Below, piece after piece: positions 42,752-50,577 of a DNA stretch of 64,000 nucleotides. Below the pieces are notes generated by a model that worked only from the letters and a program-made list of their open reading frames with translations, did not search any database and was not told where the DNA came from. How positions within the stretch are numbered: position 1 is the stretch's first letter; each line of letters begins with the position of its first letter. The DNA is taken from contig JADIZV010000001.1 of the NCBI GenBank assembly GCA_016704565.1, positions 124,001-188,000 on the forward strand, in the 5' to 3' direction. Origin of the DNA: Candidatus Phosphoribacter baldrii (GTDB lineage: Bacteria; Actinomycetota; Actinomycetes; Actinomycetales; Dermatophilaceae). The position numbers and the translations under genes were made by a program.

Positions 42752-43570
42752 GTGGATCCGACCCTGGGGGACTTGTTCGGCATCGCCTTGGCACTGCCGA
42801 CGCACGACACCTTCGTCGGTCTCGGGGTCCTGGTCGCCATCGCCGTCTTCATCATTGAAGCCCGCCGTCGTCGGGCCAACGACCACCGACTGCTCTACGT
42901 CGTCACGGGGGCCCTGGTCGGTGGGGCGATCTTCATGCGCTTGGGTCCGATCCTTCAACACATCGACCTCCGCTCGAACCCTTCACTGGCCGAGCAATGG
43001 GTCTATGGCAACCGGTCCGTCCTCGGCGGCCTCTTCGGGGCCTGGCTCGGCGTGCACGTCACCAAGCGGCTGACCGGCTACCGGGCCCGAACCGGCGACC
43101 TGTTCGCGCCCGCCGTGGCCATCGGCATGGCGATCGGCCGGTTCGGATGCATGTTCACTGAACTGCCGGGCTCACCCAACCCGCTGCGCTTCGGCCCGGT
43201 CCTCGACGAAGCCACCGCCACGAGGCTGTCCGGCGTGGCCGGCGTGCCCCTCCACCCCTCGTTCGCCTACGAGATCGCCTTCCACGCCCTGGCCTTTGTC
43301 GTGCTGTGGCAGGTCTTGCGGCACCGGCTGCAGGCGCCCGGCGAGACCCTCGTCGTCTACCTCGCGGCATACGGGGTGTTCCGCTTCCTCGTCGAGTTCA
43401 CCCGCGGCGACGAGGTCGCGTGGGCTGGGCTGGACCGCTCGCAACTGTTCCTCCTGGCCACTGTCCCCGTCCTGCTGGCCCGGGTCGCGTGGCAGTGGGG
43501 ACGCGGCGCCTACGCCCTGGCGCCACGGCATACGGCCACCGCACCCGACCTCGCTGGGAGCCTGCGGTGA
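42752..43570 (+). CDS. Lgt-like (prolipoprotein diacylglyceryl transferase family) membrane protein
   Basis: The 272-residue protein has about seven membrane helices and the Lgt family frame GMAIGRFGCMFTELPGS (Arg130). The late motif AYGVFRFLVEFTRGDE (Arg211 and Arg218) is also present. The HGG motif of true Lgt, whose His is essential in E. coli, is replaced by SVLGGLFGAWLG (Val90-Leu91), and the usual GNFIN after the Gly-Arg pair is GCMFT. It is therefore probably not the housekeeping lipoprotein enzyme. Its stop overlaps the radical SAM gene by four bases, which suggests a joint lipid-related role. The GTG start follows GGTGAGG. Confidence 0.82.
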   Translation: MDPTLGDLFGIALALPTHDTFVGLGVLVAIAVFIIEARRRRANDHRLLYVVTGALVGGAIFMRLGPILQHIDLRSNPSLAEQWVYGNRSVLGGLFGAWLGVHVTKRLTGYRARTGDLFAPAVAIGMAIGRFGCMFTELPGSPNPLRFGPVLDEATATRLSGVAGVPLHPSFAYEIAFHALAFVVLWQVLRHRLQAPGETLVVYLAAYGVFRFLVEFTRGDEVAWAGLDRSQLFLLATVPVLLARVAWQWGRGAYALAPRHTATAPDLAGSLR

Positions 43571-45168
43571 GTGCGCGACCGGCCGTCGGACCCGGTATGC
43601 CATTGCGAGACTTCCGAATTCACCGCTACGTCAACGCGTTCTGCCCGCACTGCCATGCGGAGCGGCCGGATCAACCGTTGGCCGACGTGCGTCGCCTCTC
43701 GGGGTGGCTGGCGGTCCGCGACGGCCAGGTCTGGCTCGAACGAGGGTGCCCCGAACACGGATTCGTCCGAACCCTCTATGACGAGTCGGCCGAGATCCTT
43801 GCCTACCTCGAGCAGTGGACGGCCACGACCAAGGAGCACCTGGCCGACCGGATGGGCAACTTCGCGCCGGTCCCCGCGGCCTACCTCGACGGTATGCCGC
43901 ACATGCAGACCCAGCACACCTGCATCCTGCTGGCCGACATCACCGACACGTGCAACCTGCGCTGCCCCACCTGTTTCGCCGAATCGGCCCCGGCCCGCGC
44001 GACAACGGCCAGCCTGGAGGACGTCCTCGCGTCCGTCGACGATCGCTTGGCCAAGGAACGGGGACGCCTGGATGTCCTCATGCTGTCGGGCGGCGAACCC
44101 ACGCTGCACCCGGACTTCGAGCAGCTGCTCGACGAGCTCGTCGCCCGCCCGATCATCCGGATCCTCGTCAACACCAACGGGATCCGCCTGGCCCAGGACG
44201 ACGCGTTGCTCGCCGCGTTGGTGCGCCACCGCGAGCGGGTCGAGGTCTACCTGCAGTTCGACGGGCTCACTCCGACCGGGTCGATCCACCACCGCGGTGC
44301 CGACCTACTGAGGTTCAAACACGCTGCGCTGCAACGACTCACGAGTGCCGGGATCTTCACCACCCTCACCCTCACCGCCGCGCTGGGGGTCAACGACGAC
44401 CAGATCGGGCCGATCATCCGGCTGGCGCTGGACACCCCGTTCGTCGGTGGCGTGACGATCCAGCCGGTGTTCGGCTCCGGGCGCAGCGCCGGGATCGACC
44501 CGCTGGACCGACTCACCCACACCGGGGTGCTCGGGCGCCTGGCCGCCCAGACCGACGAGCTGGTCAGCTGGCGCGACCTCACCGCCCTGCCGTGCTCGCA
44601 CCCGCATTGCGCGTCGGTCGGCTACTTCCTGCGCGACGACTCCGGCCAGTGGCGATCACTCGTCTCGCTCATCGGGCCAGACCAGCTCAAGGGCTATCTC
44701 GACCTTGCGCCCGACGACCTGGCCAACCGGTTCGCCGACCAAGAGCTGCCCGCTAAGTTGCGGGCCACCGTCAAGGACAGCCTGCTCGGCCTGCTCAGCG
44801 AACAGTCCTCGGTCTCCCACCCGGACATCGGCCGGATCTGGAAGGACATCTGCACGACCTGCGACATCGGCATCGGCACCCTCACCACCCTGGCCGCCTC
44901 GCGGCTGCCCGGCCAGGCCCACCGCCTGCGGACGATGCTCGCCGAGCGGGTCGTGCGGATCACGGTCAAGCCGTTCATGGACATCAACACCATGATCGAA
45001 GAACGCCTCACCCAGTGCTGCGTCCACGTCGGCACCCTCAACCCGGCCGACAACGCCCACCAATGCGCTCCCTTCTGCGCGGTCCAGGCCTGGGCGCCCT
45101 TGTCCCGAACCCGGCTGAGCACCGCGGCCGGGTCCCTCACCCGAGCACCCTCGGAGGTGTCACGATGA
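43567..45168 (+). CDS. Tes/COG1964-type radical SAM protein
   Basis: The 533-residue radical SAM enzyme has the cluster motif CNLRCPTC (Cys129, 133 and 136) after ILLADITDT, and LSGGEPTLHPDF. An N-terminal Cys/His module (CPHC at 26-29 and CPEHG at 61-65) and late cysteines (PCSHPHC, TQCCVHVGT and QCAPFC) suggest further Fe-S or zinc sites. This layout, with FMDINTMIEERLTQCCVH near the end, is that of COG1964, the group containing archaeal tetraether synthase. C-C bond formation on lipid chains is therefore a hypothesis. The GTG at 43567 overlaps the Lgt-like stop (GTGA) behind GGGAG; an ATG at 43597 is the alternative. Confidence 0.87.
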   Translation: MSARPAVGPGMPLRDFRIHRYVNAFCPHCHAERPDQPLADVRRLSGWLAVRDGQVWLERGCPEHGFVRTLYDESAEILAYLEQWTATTKEHLADRMGNFAPVPAAYLDGMPHMQTQHTCILLADITDTCNLRCPTCFAESAPARATTASLEDVLASVDDRLAKERGRLDVLMLSGGEPTLHPDFEQLLDELVARPIIRILVNTNGIRLAQDDALLAALVRHRERVEVYLQFDGLTPTGSIHHRGADLLRFKHAALQRLTSAGIFTTLTLTAALGVNDDQIGPIIRLALDTPFVGGVTIQPVFGSGRSAGIDPLDRLTHTGVLGRLAAQTDELVSWRDLTALPCSHPHCASVGYFLRDDSGQWRSLVSLIGPDQLKGYLDLAPDDLANRFADQELPAKLRATVKDSLLGLLSEQSSVSHPDIGRIWKDICTTCDIGIGTLTTLAASRLPGQAHRLRTMLAERVVRITVKPFMDINTMIEERLTQCCVHVGTLNPADNAHQCAPFCAVQAWAPLSRTRLSTAAGSLTRAPSEVSR

Positions 45169-45485
45169 CCAGCCCACCCGTGCCACACGGCATACCGGGC
45201 GCGCCGTTCCCCGCGGCAGCGGCAGAGAACACGCCCTTCGACCCGCTGCGGTTGTGCATCTTCGCGACGGTCGCCTTGCTTGGTTGGGCGCTGGGCCCGT
45301 TCGCGCTGTTGTTCTTCGCCGGGCTGGGGTTCACCGGCTATTGGAAGGCCCGCCAGGCCGGACTGACTCGCAGCCGCTGCCTGCTGCGCGACACTCGACT
45401 CGTGCTGGCCTATCTCGCTGTGCTTGCCGTCGCGGCTGGCGTCGGCATCTGGATGCTCCTGTCCCGACTCGGGAGGCTCGGATGA
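45165..45485 (+). CDS. Small two-helix membrane protein in the radical SAM operon
   Basis: The 106-residue protein has a Pro/Ala-rich N-terminus and two hydrophobic segments, at about 30-62 (LCIFATVALLGWALGPFALLFFAGLGFTG) and 82-102. A basic loop (KARQAGLTRSRCLLRD) lies between them. The ATG overlaps the radical SAM stop (ATGA) and has GGAGG eight bases upstream. I do not recognise a family. The tight coupling suggests it assists the membrane-bound reaction of its neighbours. Confidence 0.8.
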   Translation: MTSPPVPHGIPGAPFPAAAAENTPFDPLRLCIFATVALLGWALGPFALLFFAGLGFTGYWKARQAGLTRSRCLLRDTRLVLAYLAVLAVAAGVGIWMLLSRLGRLG

Positions 45486-45850
45486 CCCAACCCCCACCGG
45501 ACACCGGCCCGCCGTCCGAACCCCAGCTGCCCTCGGCACAGTTCCCACCAGCACAGTTCCCACCAGCCCAGTTCCCACCAGCCCAGTACCCACCAGCACA
45601 GTTCCCACCGGCCCAGGTCCCGCCGGTACAACCGCCGCGTCCGCCGATCCCGCCCGGCCCCTTCCAGGGCGGTCCGCCTCCCGGCGCGTATGCCGCCCCA
45701 CCGCTCCCGTATCCGGGCGCGGGTCCAACACCCCGCAGCACCGGGAAGACCATCGCCATCGTCCTGGCCGTCGTCCTCGGGACGATCGCCCTCGGGGCCA
45801 TCGTCCTTGCGGGCGCTTGCCTCGGTCTCATCCAAGCGTTCGGAGGCTGA
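45482..45850 (+). CDS. Proline-rich single-span membrane protein
   Basis: The 122-residue protein has a cytosolic-looking N-terminal region of about 90 residues dominated by PPAQF repeats and Pro/Gly. One membrane helix follows near the C-terminus (TIAIVLAVVLGTIALGAIVLAGACLGLI). The ATG overlaps the preceding stop. Pro/Gln-rich tails ahead of a single helix are common in actinobacterial cell-envelope proteins. No function can be named. Confidence 0.78.
   Translation: MTQPPPDTGPPSEPQLPSAQFPPAQFPPAQFPPAQYPPAQFPPAQVPPVQPPRPPIPPGPFQGGPPPGAYAAPPLPYPGAGPTPRSTGKTIAIVLAVVLGTIALGAIVLAGACLGLIQAFGG
45536..45625 (+). repeat. Six 15-bp tandem repeats encoding PPAQF
   Basis: Units like GCACAGTTCCCACCA follow each other with exact 15-base spacing and encode Ala-Gln-Phe-Pro-Pro repeats (the fourth has Tyr, the sixth Val). 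The third codon positions differ little, suggesting recent expansion. Confidence 0.92.
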
Positions 45851-45855
45851 CAGCC

Positions 45856-46185
45856 ATGACCCAACCCCCACTTGACCCACTCCCGAACCCGCACGAGCCC
45901 GACCCGCAGCCGTCGACCTCTGGCGGTCTTAAGGTCCTCGGCTTCGTCCTTGGGTTCGTGTTCGGCTTCGTCGTGGCCTTCTTCGCGTTCACCTCCTCAG
46001 GCAAGAACCCCATATCTGGATGGGGTCTGGCAATCCTGTGCCTGGTCCTGAGCATTGTGGTCCTGGCGGTCAAGTCGCTCCGGACCGCCGGCGCGGGCCT
46101 GCTGGCTGGGATAGCCATCGGGTTCATCACTTTGGCCGGTGTCTGTGGAGGATTGTTTGGCGTGTTAGTCATCTCCAACCGTTGA
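45856..46185 (+). CDS. Small membrane protein, end of the radical SAM operon
   Basis: The 109-residue protein shares its opening MTQPP-DP with the gene before it. It has three hydrophobic segments: KVLGFVLGFVFGFVVAFFAF, WGLAILCLVLSIVVLAV and LLAGIAIGFITLAGVCGGLFGVLVI. It lies five bases after the previous stop and is probably the last gene of the operon. GC content drops slightly toward its end. Family and function are unknown. Confidence 0.75.
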   Translation: MTQPPLDPLPNPHEPDPQPSTSGGLKVLGFVLGFVFGFVVAFFAFTSSGKNPISGWGLAILCLVLSIVVLAVKSLRTAGAGLLAGIAIGFITLAGVCGGLFGVLVISNR

Positions 46186-46221
46186 GCCAGGCGTCGGTGA
46201 ACGGCGAGTGAACGCGAGCCG

Positions 46222-46256
46222 GTATGCCGCACGCGACAGGTGCGCACCCGGCATAC
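46222..46256. repeat. Inverted octamer pair upstream of pfp
   Basis: GTATGCCG (46222-46229) and CGGCATAC (46249-46256) face each other across 19 bases that themselves contain a short GTGCGCAC-like dyad. The pair lies between the last small membrane gene and pfp and could fold as a terminator for the former. Confidence 0.7.
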
Positions 46257-46304
46257 GGGAATAGGGTTGGACGCGAACGTTCCCCGCCTGGAAGGTGCCG
46301 ACCC

Positions 46305-47510
46305 ATGTCCCGCGAGATCCGCCGTATCGCGCTGCTCACCGCCGGGGGTTACGCCCCCTGCCTGTCCTCGGCCGTCGGTGGGCTGATCGAGCGCTACACC
46401 CGATTGCTGCCCGACGCGGAGATCATCGGCTACCTGCACGGCTACCACGGGGTGCTCGCCGGCAACTACCTCGTCGTCGACGACGAGACCCGGGCCAAGG
46501 CTCACCTGCTGCACCACTTCGGCGGCAGCCCGATCGGCAACAGCCGGGTCAAGCTGACCAACGCCAAGGACCTGGTCAAGCGCGGCCTGGTCCAGGAAGG
46601 CGACAACCCGTTGCACGTCGCGGCCGAACGGCTCAAGGCCGATGGGGTCGACGTCCTGCACACGATCGGCGGCGACGACACCAACACAACGGCAGCCGAC
46701 CTCGCGGCATACCTGCACGAGGCCGGGTACGAACTGACGGTGGTCGGGCTGCCCAAGACGATCGACAACGACGTCGTGCCGATCCGGCAGTCGCTGGGCG
46801 CCTACACGGCGGCCGAGCAGGCCTCGATCTTCGCGCAGAACGTCCTGGCCGAACACGGCTCCAACCCGCGGATGCTCATCATCCACGAGGTGATGGGTCG
46901 CGGTTGCGGCTGGCTCACCGGCAAGGCCGCGAGCAACTACCAGGCCTGGCACGGCGCGCAGGAATGGGTGCCGAGTTTCGGTCTGTCGGCGCAGCGCTGG
47001 GCGATCCACGGGGTCTACGTCCCCGAGATCCACATCGACCTGGACGCCGAAGCCGCCCGGCTGACCAAGGTCATGGACGAGGTGGGCTGCGTCAACCTCT
47101 TCCTGTCCGAGGGCGCGGGCGTCTCCGACATCGTCGCGGCGATGGAAGCTGCCGGCCAGGAGGTCCCGCGCGACCCCTTCGGCCACGTCAAGCTCGACAT
47201 GATCAACCCGGGGCAGTACTTCGCCAAGCAGTTCGCCGAGAAGCTCGGCGCCGAGAAGACGATGGTCCAGAAGTCGGGCTACTTCAGCCGCTCGGCGAAG
47301 GCCAACGCCCAGGACCTCGAGCTCATCGGCGCGATGTGCGACAAGGCCGTCGAGGCCGCGATGGCCGGCATCCCCGGTGTCGTCGGCCACGACGAGGAGC
47401 GCGGTGACGAGCTGCGCGCCATCGAGTTCCCGCGGATCGCCGGGCACAAGGCCTTCGACACGAGCGTCGACTGGTTCCAGGACGTCCTGCGCCGCACCGG
47501 CCAAGCCTGA
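46305..47510 (+). CDS. pfp: Pyrophosphate-dependent 6-phosphofructokinase
   Basis: This enzyme phosphorylates fructose 6-phosphate reversibly with PPi. The nucleotide loop reads IGGDDTNTTAADL (GGDD, not the GGDGS of ATP enzymes) and the catalytic motif is GLPKTIDNDVVP with Lys. Both are marks of PPi dependence. The substrate loop EVMGRGCGWLTGKAA is typical. It has 401 residues. The ATG at 46305 follows GGAAGG. Its stop codon is the first base block of a tandem-repeat array. Confidence 0.94.
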   Translation: MSREIRRIALLTAGGYAPCLSSAVGGLIERYTRLLPDAEIIGYLHGYHGVLAGNYLVVDDETRAKAHLLHHFGGSPIGNSRVKLTNAKDLVKRGLVQEGDNPLHVAAERLKADGVDVLHTIGGDDTNTTAADLAAYLHEAGYELTVVGLPKTIDNDVVPIRQSLGAYTAAEQASIFAQNVLAEHGSNPRMLIIHEVMGRGCGWLTGKAASNYQAWHGAQEWVPSFGLSAQRWAIHGVYVPEIHIDLDAEAARLTKVMDEVGCVNLFLSEGAGVSDIVAAMEAAGQEVPRDPFGHVKLDMINPGQYFAKQFAEKLGAEKTMVQKSGYFSRSAKANAQDLELIGAMCDKAVEAAMAGIPGVVGHDEERGDELRAIEFPRIAGHKAFDTSVDWFQDVLRRTGQA

Positions 47511-47749
47511 CCGACGAAGGCGCGCAGCGAAGCAAGCGCCGAGGGGCCAGGCATGAGAGCACAGCCTGACCGACGAAGGCGCGCAGCAAGCGCCGAGGGG
47601 CCAGGCATGAGAGCACAGCCTGACCGACGAAGGCGCGCAGCGAAGCAAGCGCCGAGGGGCCAGGCATGAGAGCACAGCCTGACCGACGAAGGCGCGCAGC
47701 GAAGCAAGCGCCGAGGGGCCAGGCATGAGAGCACAGCCTGACCGACGAG
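47506..47749. repeat. Four 54/59-bp tandem repeats after pfp
   Basis: Units start at 47506, 47565, 47619 and 47678, with a partial fifth at 47737. Three are 59 bases; the second lacks five (CGAAG or a shifted equivalent). Each contains a GGCGC/GCGCC dyad and the words GAGGGGCCAGGCATGAGAGC. The first overlaps the pfp stop codon, and the array fills the gap to the next gene. Unit identity is almost perfect, so the array is young. Confidence 0.93.
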
Positions 47750-47804
47750 CCCACAAGGCGAGGGAGGGTATGCCGCGCAGCAGACGCCGCCGCGCCCCGC
47801 GCTG

Positions 47805-49451
47805 GTGGTGGAAGTGGGGGCCGCGGCTTCTGGGGCGCGCGAGTGTCCTGTGCTCCTCATCGGGGTCTTCGCGGTTGGACCTATTGGCTGGTATCGGGGT
47901 GAGACCTGGCCGGACTACCTCGTCATCGGCGCCGCAGCCAGCATGGCCATCGGCGCCTACACCCTGGACCGACGGCGGCGAGACCCGGGTCGCTCGCTGT
48001 GGCCGACGTTGGCACGCGCAGCCGCAGTCAGTTCGGGAATCGGGTTCGTCACTGCGGCGCTTCTCATCATCGCCAAGCCAGCAGGACTCGGCGACTGGGG
48101 ACCGTCATGGGACTCCGCCCAAGGGTTCGGCTACATGGGGTTCGTCATCGGCCTGCCCCTGACGCTGGTCAGCCTCGTGGGGTGGGGAGTCTCGGCGCGA
48201 CGGAAAGCGCGCCGAGCTCGCACGCGGCCCGCATCGACCACGTCCTCGGCGGCCTGTCCCTACGGGCCGGGGCCCGGTGAAGGGCGCGCCGCGCAGAGCT
48301 GGCTGCGCGGCATACCCGTCCTGGAGAGCCAAGCGGGCTCGATGTCGGTGACGGCCGGGGCCATCCTGACGATCGGCGCCGTGTGTGTCACGGTGCAACG
48401 CGGCGTCGGACGCGCCGACGAGTGGACCCCGGCGCTGGTGGCGGCTGTCGCCGTCGCCACTCTCGCGGTGCTGATCGCCGGACCGCTGGCGTGGGTGGAC
48501 CAACCGTGGCAGGTCGGGCTGTCCGCGCGTGATTCGAGGTTGGCAGGGGCCGAGACCCGGGCCGGCCTCGTGTTGGCGGCCGTAGCCTTCGCTGTGTCGA
48601 CCGCTGTCGAGGCCGACCTGTGGGCCATGCCCGAGGCGCAACCGCCCGGGCCCTGGCCGGCCCTCATCTTCGCCCTCTGGGGGCTGGCGTTGTGGGCTCT
48701 CGGCCGGGCCGTCGCTCGCACGATCGGGGATCTCTATGGGCGGGTGCGCAACAGCGGTGAGGTAGGACGGCATCGGATGGCGCCCGATTGTGAGCGACCC
48801 CAACGGCCGCGCGACCGACTCCCCGCGGTCCGGCGCACCGGAGAGTTGCTGGGTGCGACGGCATACGTCCGCGGGTGGGACGAGCCGGGCGTGTCCGACG
48901 CGGTGCGGCGGTATGCGCAGCGCTGGGTTGCCCCGGCGGGCCGCGGGGCCGCGGCGGCCGTCGTCGGCGGCGCGGCACTGGTGAGCGGTGCGCCGGCCAT
49001 CGGGTGGGCGGTCCTTGTGGTCGCCGCCCACCAACTGGGGACATCGTGGGGCGTCCTGCTGCACGCCGTGTGGATCGCGATCCTGCTGCAGGAGGGTCCC
49101 CTCGCGAGACGGACTGTGCGGGGGACGGCATACACCTGGGCGCGGGTGCCGGTCGTGGAGTTCGTGCTGCCCAGCGGGTATGCCGCGCGCTCCCTCGTCG
49201 TCGCCGTTCACGACGCGGGGTGGCCGGTCATCGACGACCCCGTGCGGCGCAAGCCGCCGGACGGCGGGCCGGAGTGGACAGCGTTGACCTGCGTCGGTCG
49301 CGGTCGGTGGTTCGTGCTGCTGCGCGACGGATCGATGCGGCCGACCTTGGCTCGGCTCCCCCGCACCCAGCGTCAGGCGCTGCGTTGGACGCCGTCGAGG
49401 TGGCGCGGGTGCTGGGCGAGACCTGACTCCCCGCGGGGGTGGGGGTGGTGA
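47805..49451 (+). CDS. Unknown multi-spanning membrane protein
   Basis: About 548 residues with eight or more hydrophobic segments (for example YLVIGAAASMAIGAY, GFGYMGFVIGLPLTLVSLVGWG, LVAAVAVATLAVLIAGPLAWV and AIGWAVLVVAAHQLGTSWGVLLHAVWIAILLQ) and a basic C-terminus. I do not recognise a family. The start is doubtful: a better-looking start (AGGGAGGG then ATG at 47770, MPRSRRRRAPRWWWKWG) opens another frame that reads into this one only with a frameshift near 47850. Either the gene begins at GTG 47805 or later, or the N-terminus is frameshifted. It is poorly conserved in look and rich in octamer copies. Confidence 0.6.
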   Translation: MVEVGAAASGARECPVLLIGVFAVGPIGWYRGETWPDYLVIGAAASMAIGAYTLDRRRRDPGRSLWPTLARAAAVSSGIGFVTAALLIIAKPAGLGDWGPSWDSAQGFGYMGFVIGLPLTLVSLVGWGVSARRKARRARTRPASTTSSAACPYGPGPGEGRAAQSWLRGIPVLESQAGSMSVTAGAILTIGAVCVTVQRGVGRADEWTPALVAAVAVATLAVLIAGPLAWVDQPWQVGLSARDSRLAGAETRAGLVLAAVAFAVSTAVEADLWAMPEAQPPGPWPALIFALWGLALWALGRAVARTIGDLYGRVRNSGEVGRHRMAPDCERPQRPRDRLPAVRRTGELLGATAYVRGWDEPGVSDAVRRYAQRWVAPAGRGAAAAVVGGAALVSGAPAIGWAVLVVAAHQLGTSWGVLLHAVWIAILLQEGPLARRTVRGTAYTWARVPVVEFVLPSGYAARSLVVAVHDAGWPVIDDPVRRKPPDGGPEWTALTCVGRGRWFVLLRDGSMRPTLARLPRTQRQALRWTPSRWRGCWARPDSPRGWGW

Positions 49452-49465
49452 CACCCATTTGTCAC
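49448..49465. promoter_or_regulatory. Dyad GTGACA-N6-TGTCAC upstream of the stress-protein gene
   Basis: A perfect 6-bp dyad overlaps the stop of the membrane-protein gene, about 90 bases before the universal-stress-like start. Its minus-strand reading TGACAAATGGGTGTCA resembles TGACGAATGGGCCC found upstream of the DUF1538 operon, so the two may bind the same regulator. Confidence 0.4.
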
Positions 49466-49551
49466 TGGGGGGTGGTGCAGTTGTGCTCCGGGATGGCTCG
49501 CACGGGGCCCGGATCAGGGACGATGAGAAGACTCACTTGAGAGAGGCCACC

Positions 49552-50232
49552 ATGTCCCTCGCGCCGTTGTATCCGCAGCTTCCGGCCATCCGCCGCAAGC
49601 GTGGCCAGGGCGTTGTGGTGGCTGCGTGGCTGGGATCCACCGCCGATGCGGCGGCGGCAGAGTGGGCCCGACAGTGGGCCTTGTCGACGGGCCGACGCCT
49701 GGTCGTTCTTGTCGTCGGGGCCGCCGCATCGACGGGGTTCGGGTATCGCACCGACATCGCTCGGACCTGTGGCGTCGCGGAGTTCGGAGCGGGCGCTCTC
49801 GACGTGGACATCCAGGAGGCTACGGGTTCGCCGGCGGAGGTGTTGGTCGACGCCTCGCGGTGGGCCGATGTCCTCGTCCTGCCGACCGACGGCCCCGCGC
49901 CGATCGCGGATCGGCCGTTGGGACGGACCATTGAGGCGGTCGTCACGAAGGCATCGGCACCCGTGGTCATCGTGCCTGGCCTCTACCGGGAGGATCCGGA
50001 CGGGACGGTCGTGGTCGGGGCTGACGTGGACGAGGCGGCCGTCACGGAGATGAAGCGGCGAGTTCCCGTCGTCCGAGCCACCTCGGCGGCGGCGATGATC
50101 GCCGCCAGCAAAGCTGCGACCCTCGTGGTCGCCCGTTGCCACGGCCATGACCGGGGTTCTGTGAGCCGCCCGTGTCGAGCGATTCAGGTCGCGCGATCCG
50201 CGTGGAGCCCGGTCGTGGCCGTCCACGCCTGA
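49552..50232 (+). CDS. Universal-stress-protein-like protein
   Basis: The 226-residue protein has an alpha/beta layout with a first segment GVVVAAWLGSTADAAAAEWARQWALSTGRRLVVLVVG and a later ADVLVLPTDG...APVVIVPG, as in USP-A domains. A shorter second half ends SAWSPVVAVHA. The ATP loop G-x2-G-x9-G is not clear, so nucleotide binding is uncertain. The ATG follows GAGAGG. It lies convergent to the response regulator gene and is followed by the 52-bp repeat array and a strong terminator. A role in stress or dormancy is inferred. Confidence 0.65.
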   Translation: MSLAPLYPQLPAIRRKRGQGVVVAAWLGSTADAAAAEWARQWALSTGRRLVVLVVGAAASTGFGYRTDIARTCGVAEFGAGALDVDIQEATGSPAEVLVDASRWADVLVLPTDGPAPIADRPLGRTIEAVVTKASAPVVIVPGLYREDPDGTVVVGADVDEAAVTEMKRRVPVVRATSAAAMIAASKAATLVVARCHGHDRGSVSRPCRAIQVARSAWSPVVAVHA

Positions 50233-50238
50233 CCCCGT

Positions 50239-50394
50239 CCCGACGCGGCTCGAATTCCTCACACCCGCCGACGAACTCGCGCCTGGCCGACCCGACGCGG
50301 CCCGAATTCCTCACACCCGCCGACGAACTCGCGCCAGGCCGACCCGACGCGGCCCGAATTCCTCACACCCGCCGACGATTTCGCAAGGGGCGGA
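50239..50394. repeat. Three 52-bp direct repeats (AATTCCTCACACCCGCCG family)
   Basis: Units start at 50239, 50291 and 50343 and carry the core GAATTCCTCACACCCGCCG followed by ACGA. The same core recurs three times near 61.7 kb, twice inverted, next to the tRNA gene. It is non-coding and lies just after the stress-protein stop. Such elements resemble REP-type dispersed repeats. Confidence 0.9.
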
Positions 50395-50423
50395 GGAATC
50401 ACCAGCCGACAAGAGGCATATCA

Positions 50424-50463
50424 GTGGAGTGCTGGCCACACCCCGATGTGGCTAGCACTCCAC
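50424..50463. terminator. 17-bp hairpin terminator between convergent genes
   Basis: GTGGAGTGCTGGCCACA, a six-base loop (CCCCGA) and TGTGGCTAGCACTCCAC pair over 17 positions with a single G-U. It separates the plus-strand stress gene from the minus-strand response regulator. Beyond it (50464-50577) I see nothing recognisable. Confidence 0.85.
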
Positions 50464-50577
50464 AGACCGGGCCAGGCCCGACAAAGATAGGCGGCGGACG
50501 ACCTCGGCGGGTGCCAGTCGGTCGGGGCAGACGCCAGCACGAAGCCCGGCCAGGGCAGACTCCTGCCCGCGACCGGG

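Noticed and set aside
47506..47749. CRISPR-like array after pfp
   Set aside because: Units abut directly with no spacers, and the only length change is a five-base deletion.
50239..50394. CRISPR-like array
   Set aside because: The 52-bp units are contiguous, near-identical throughout and have no variable spacers; no cas gene is nearby.
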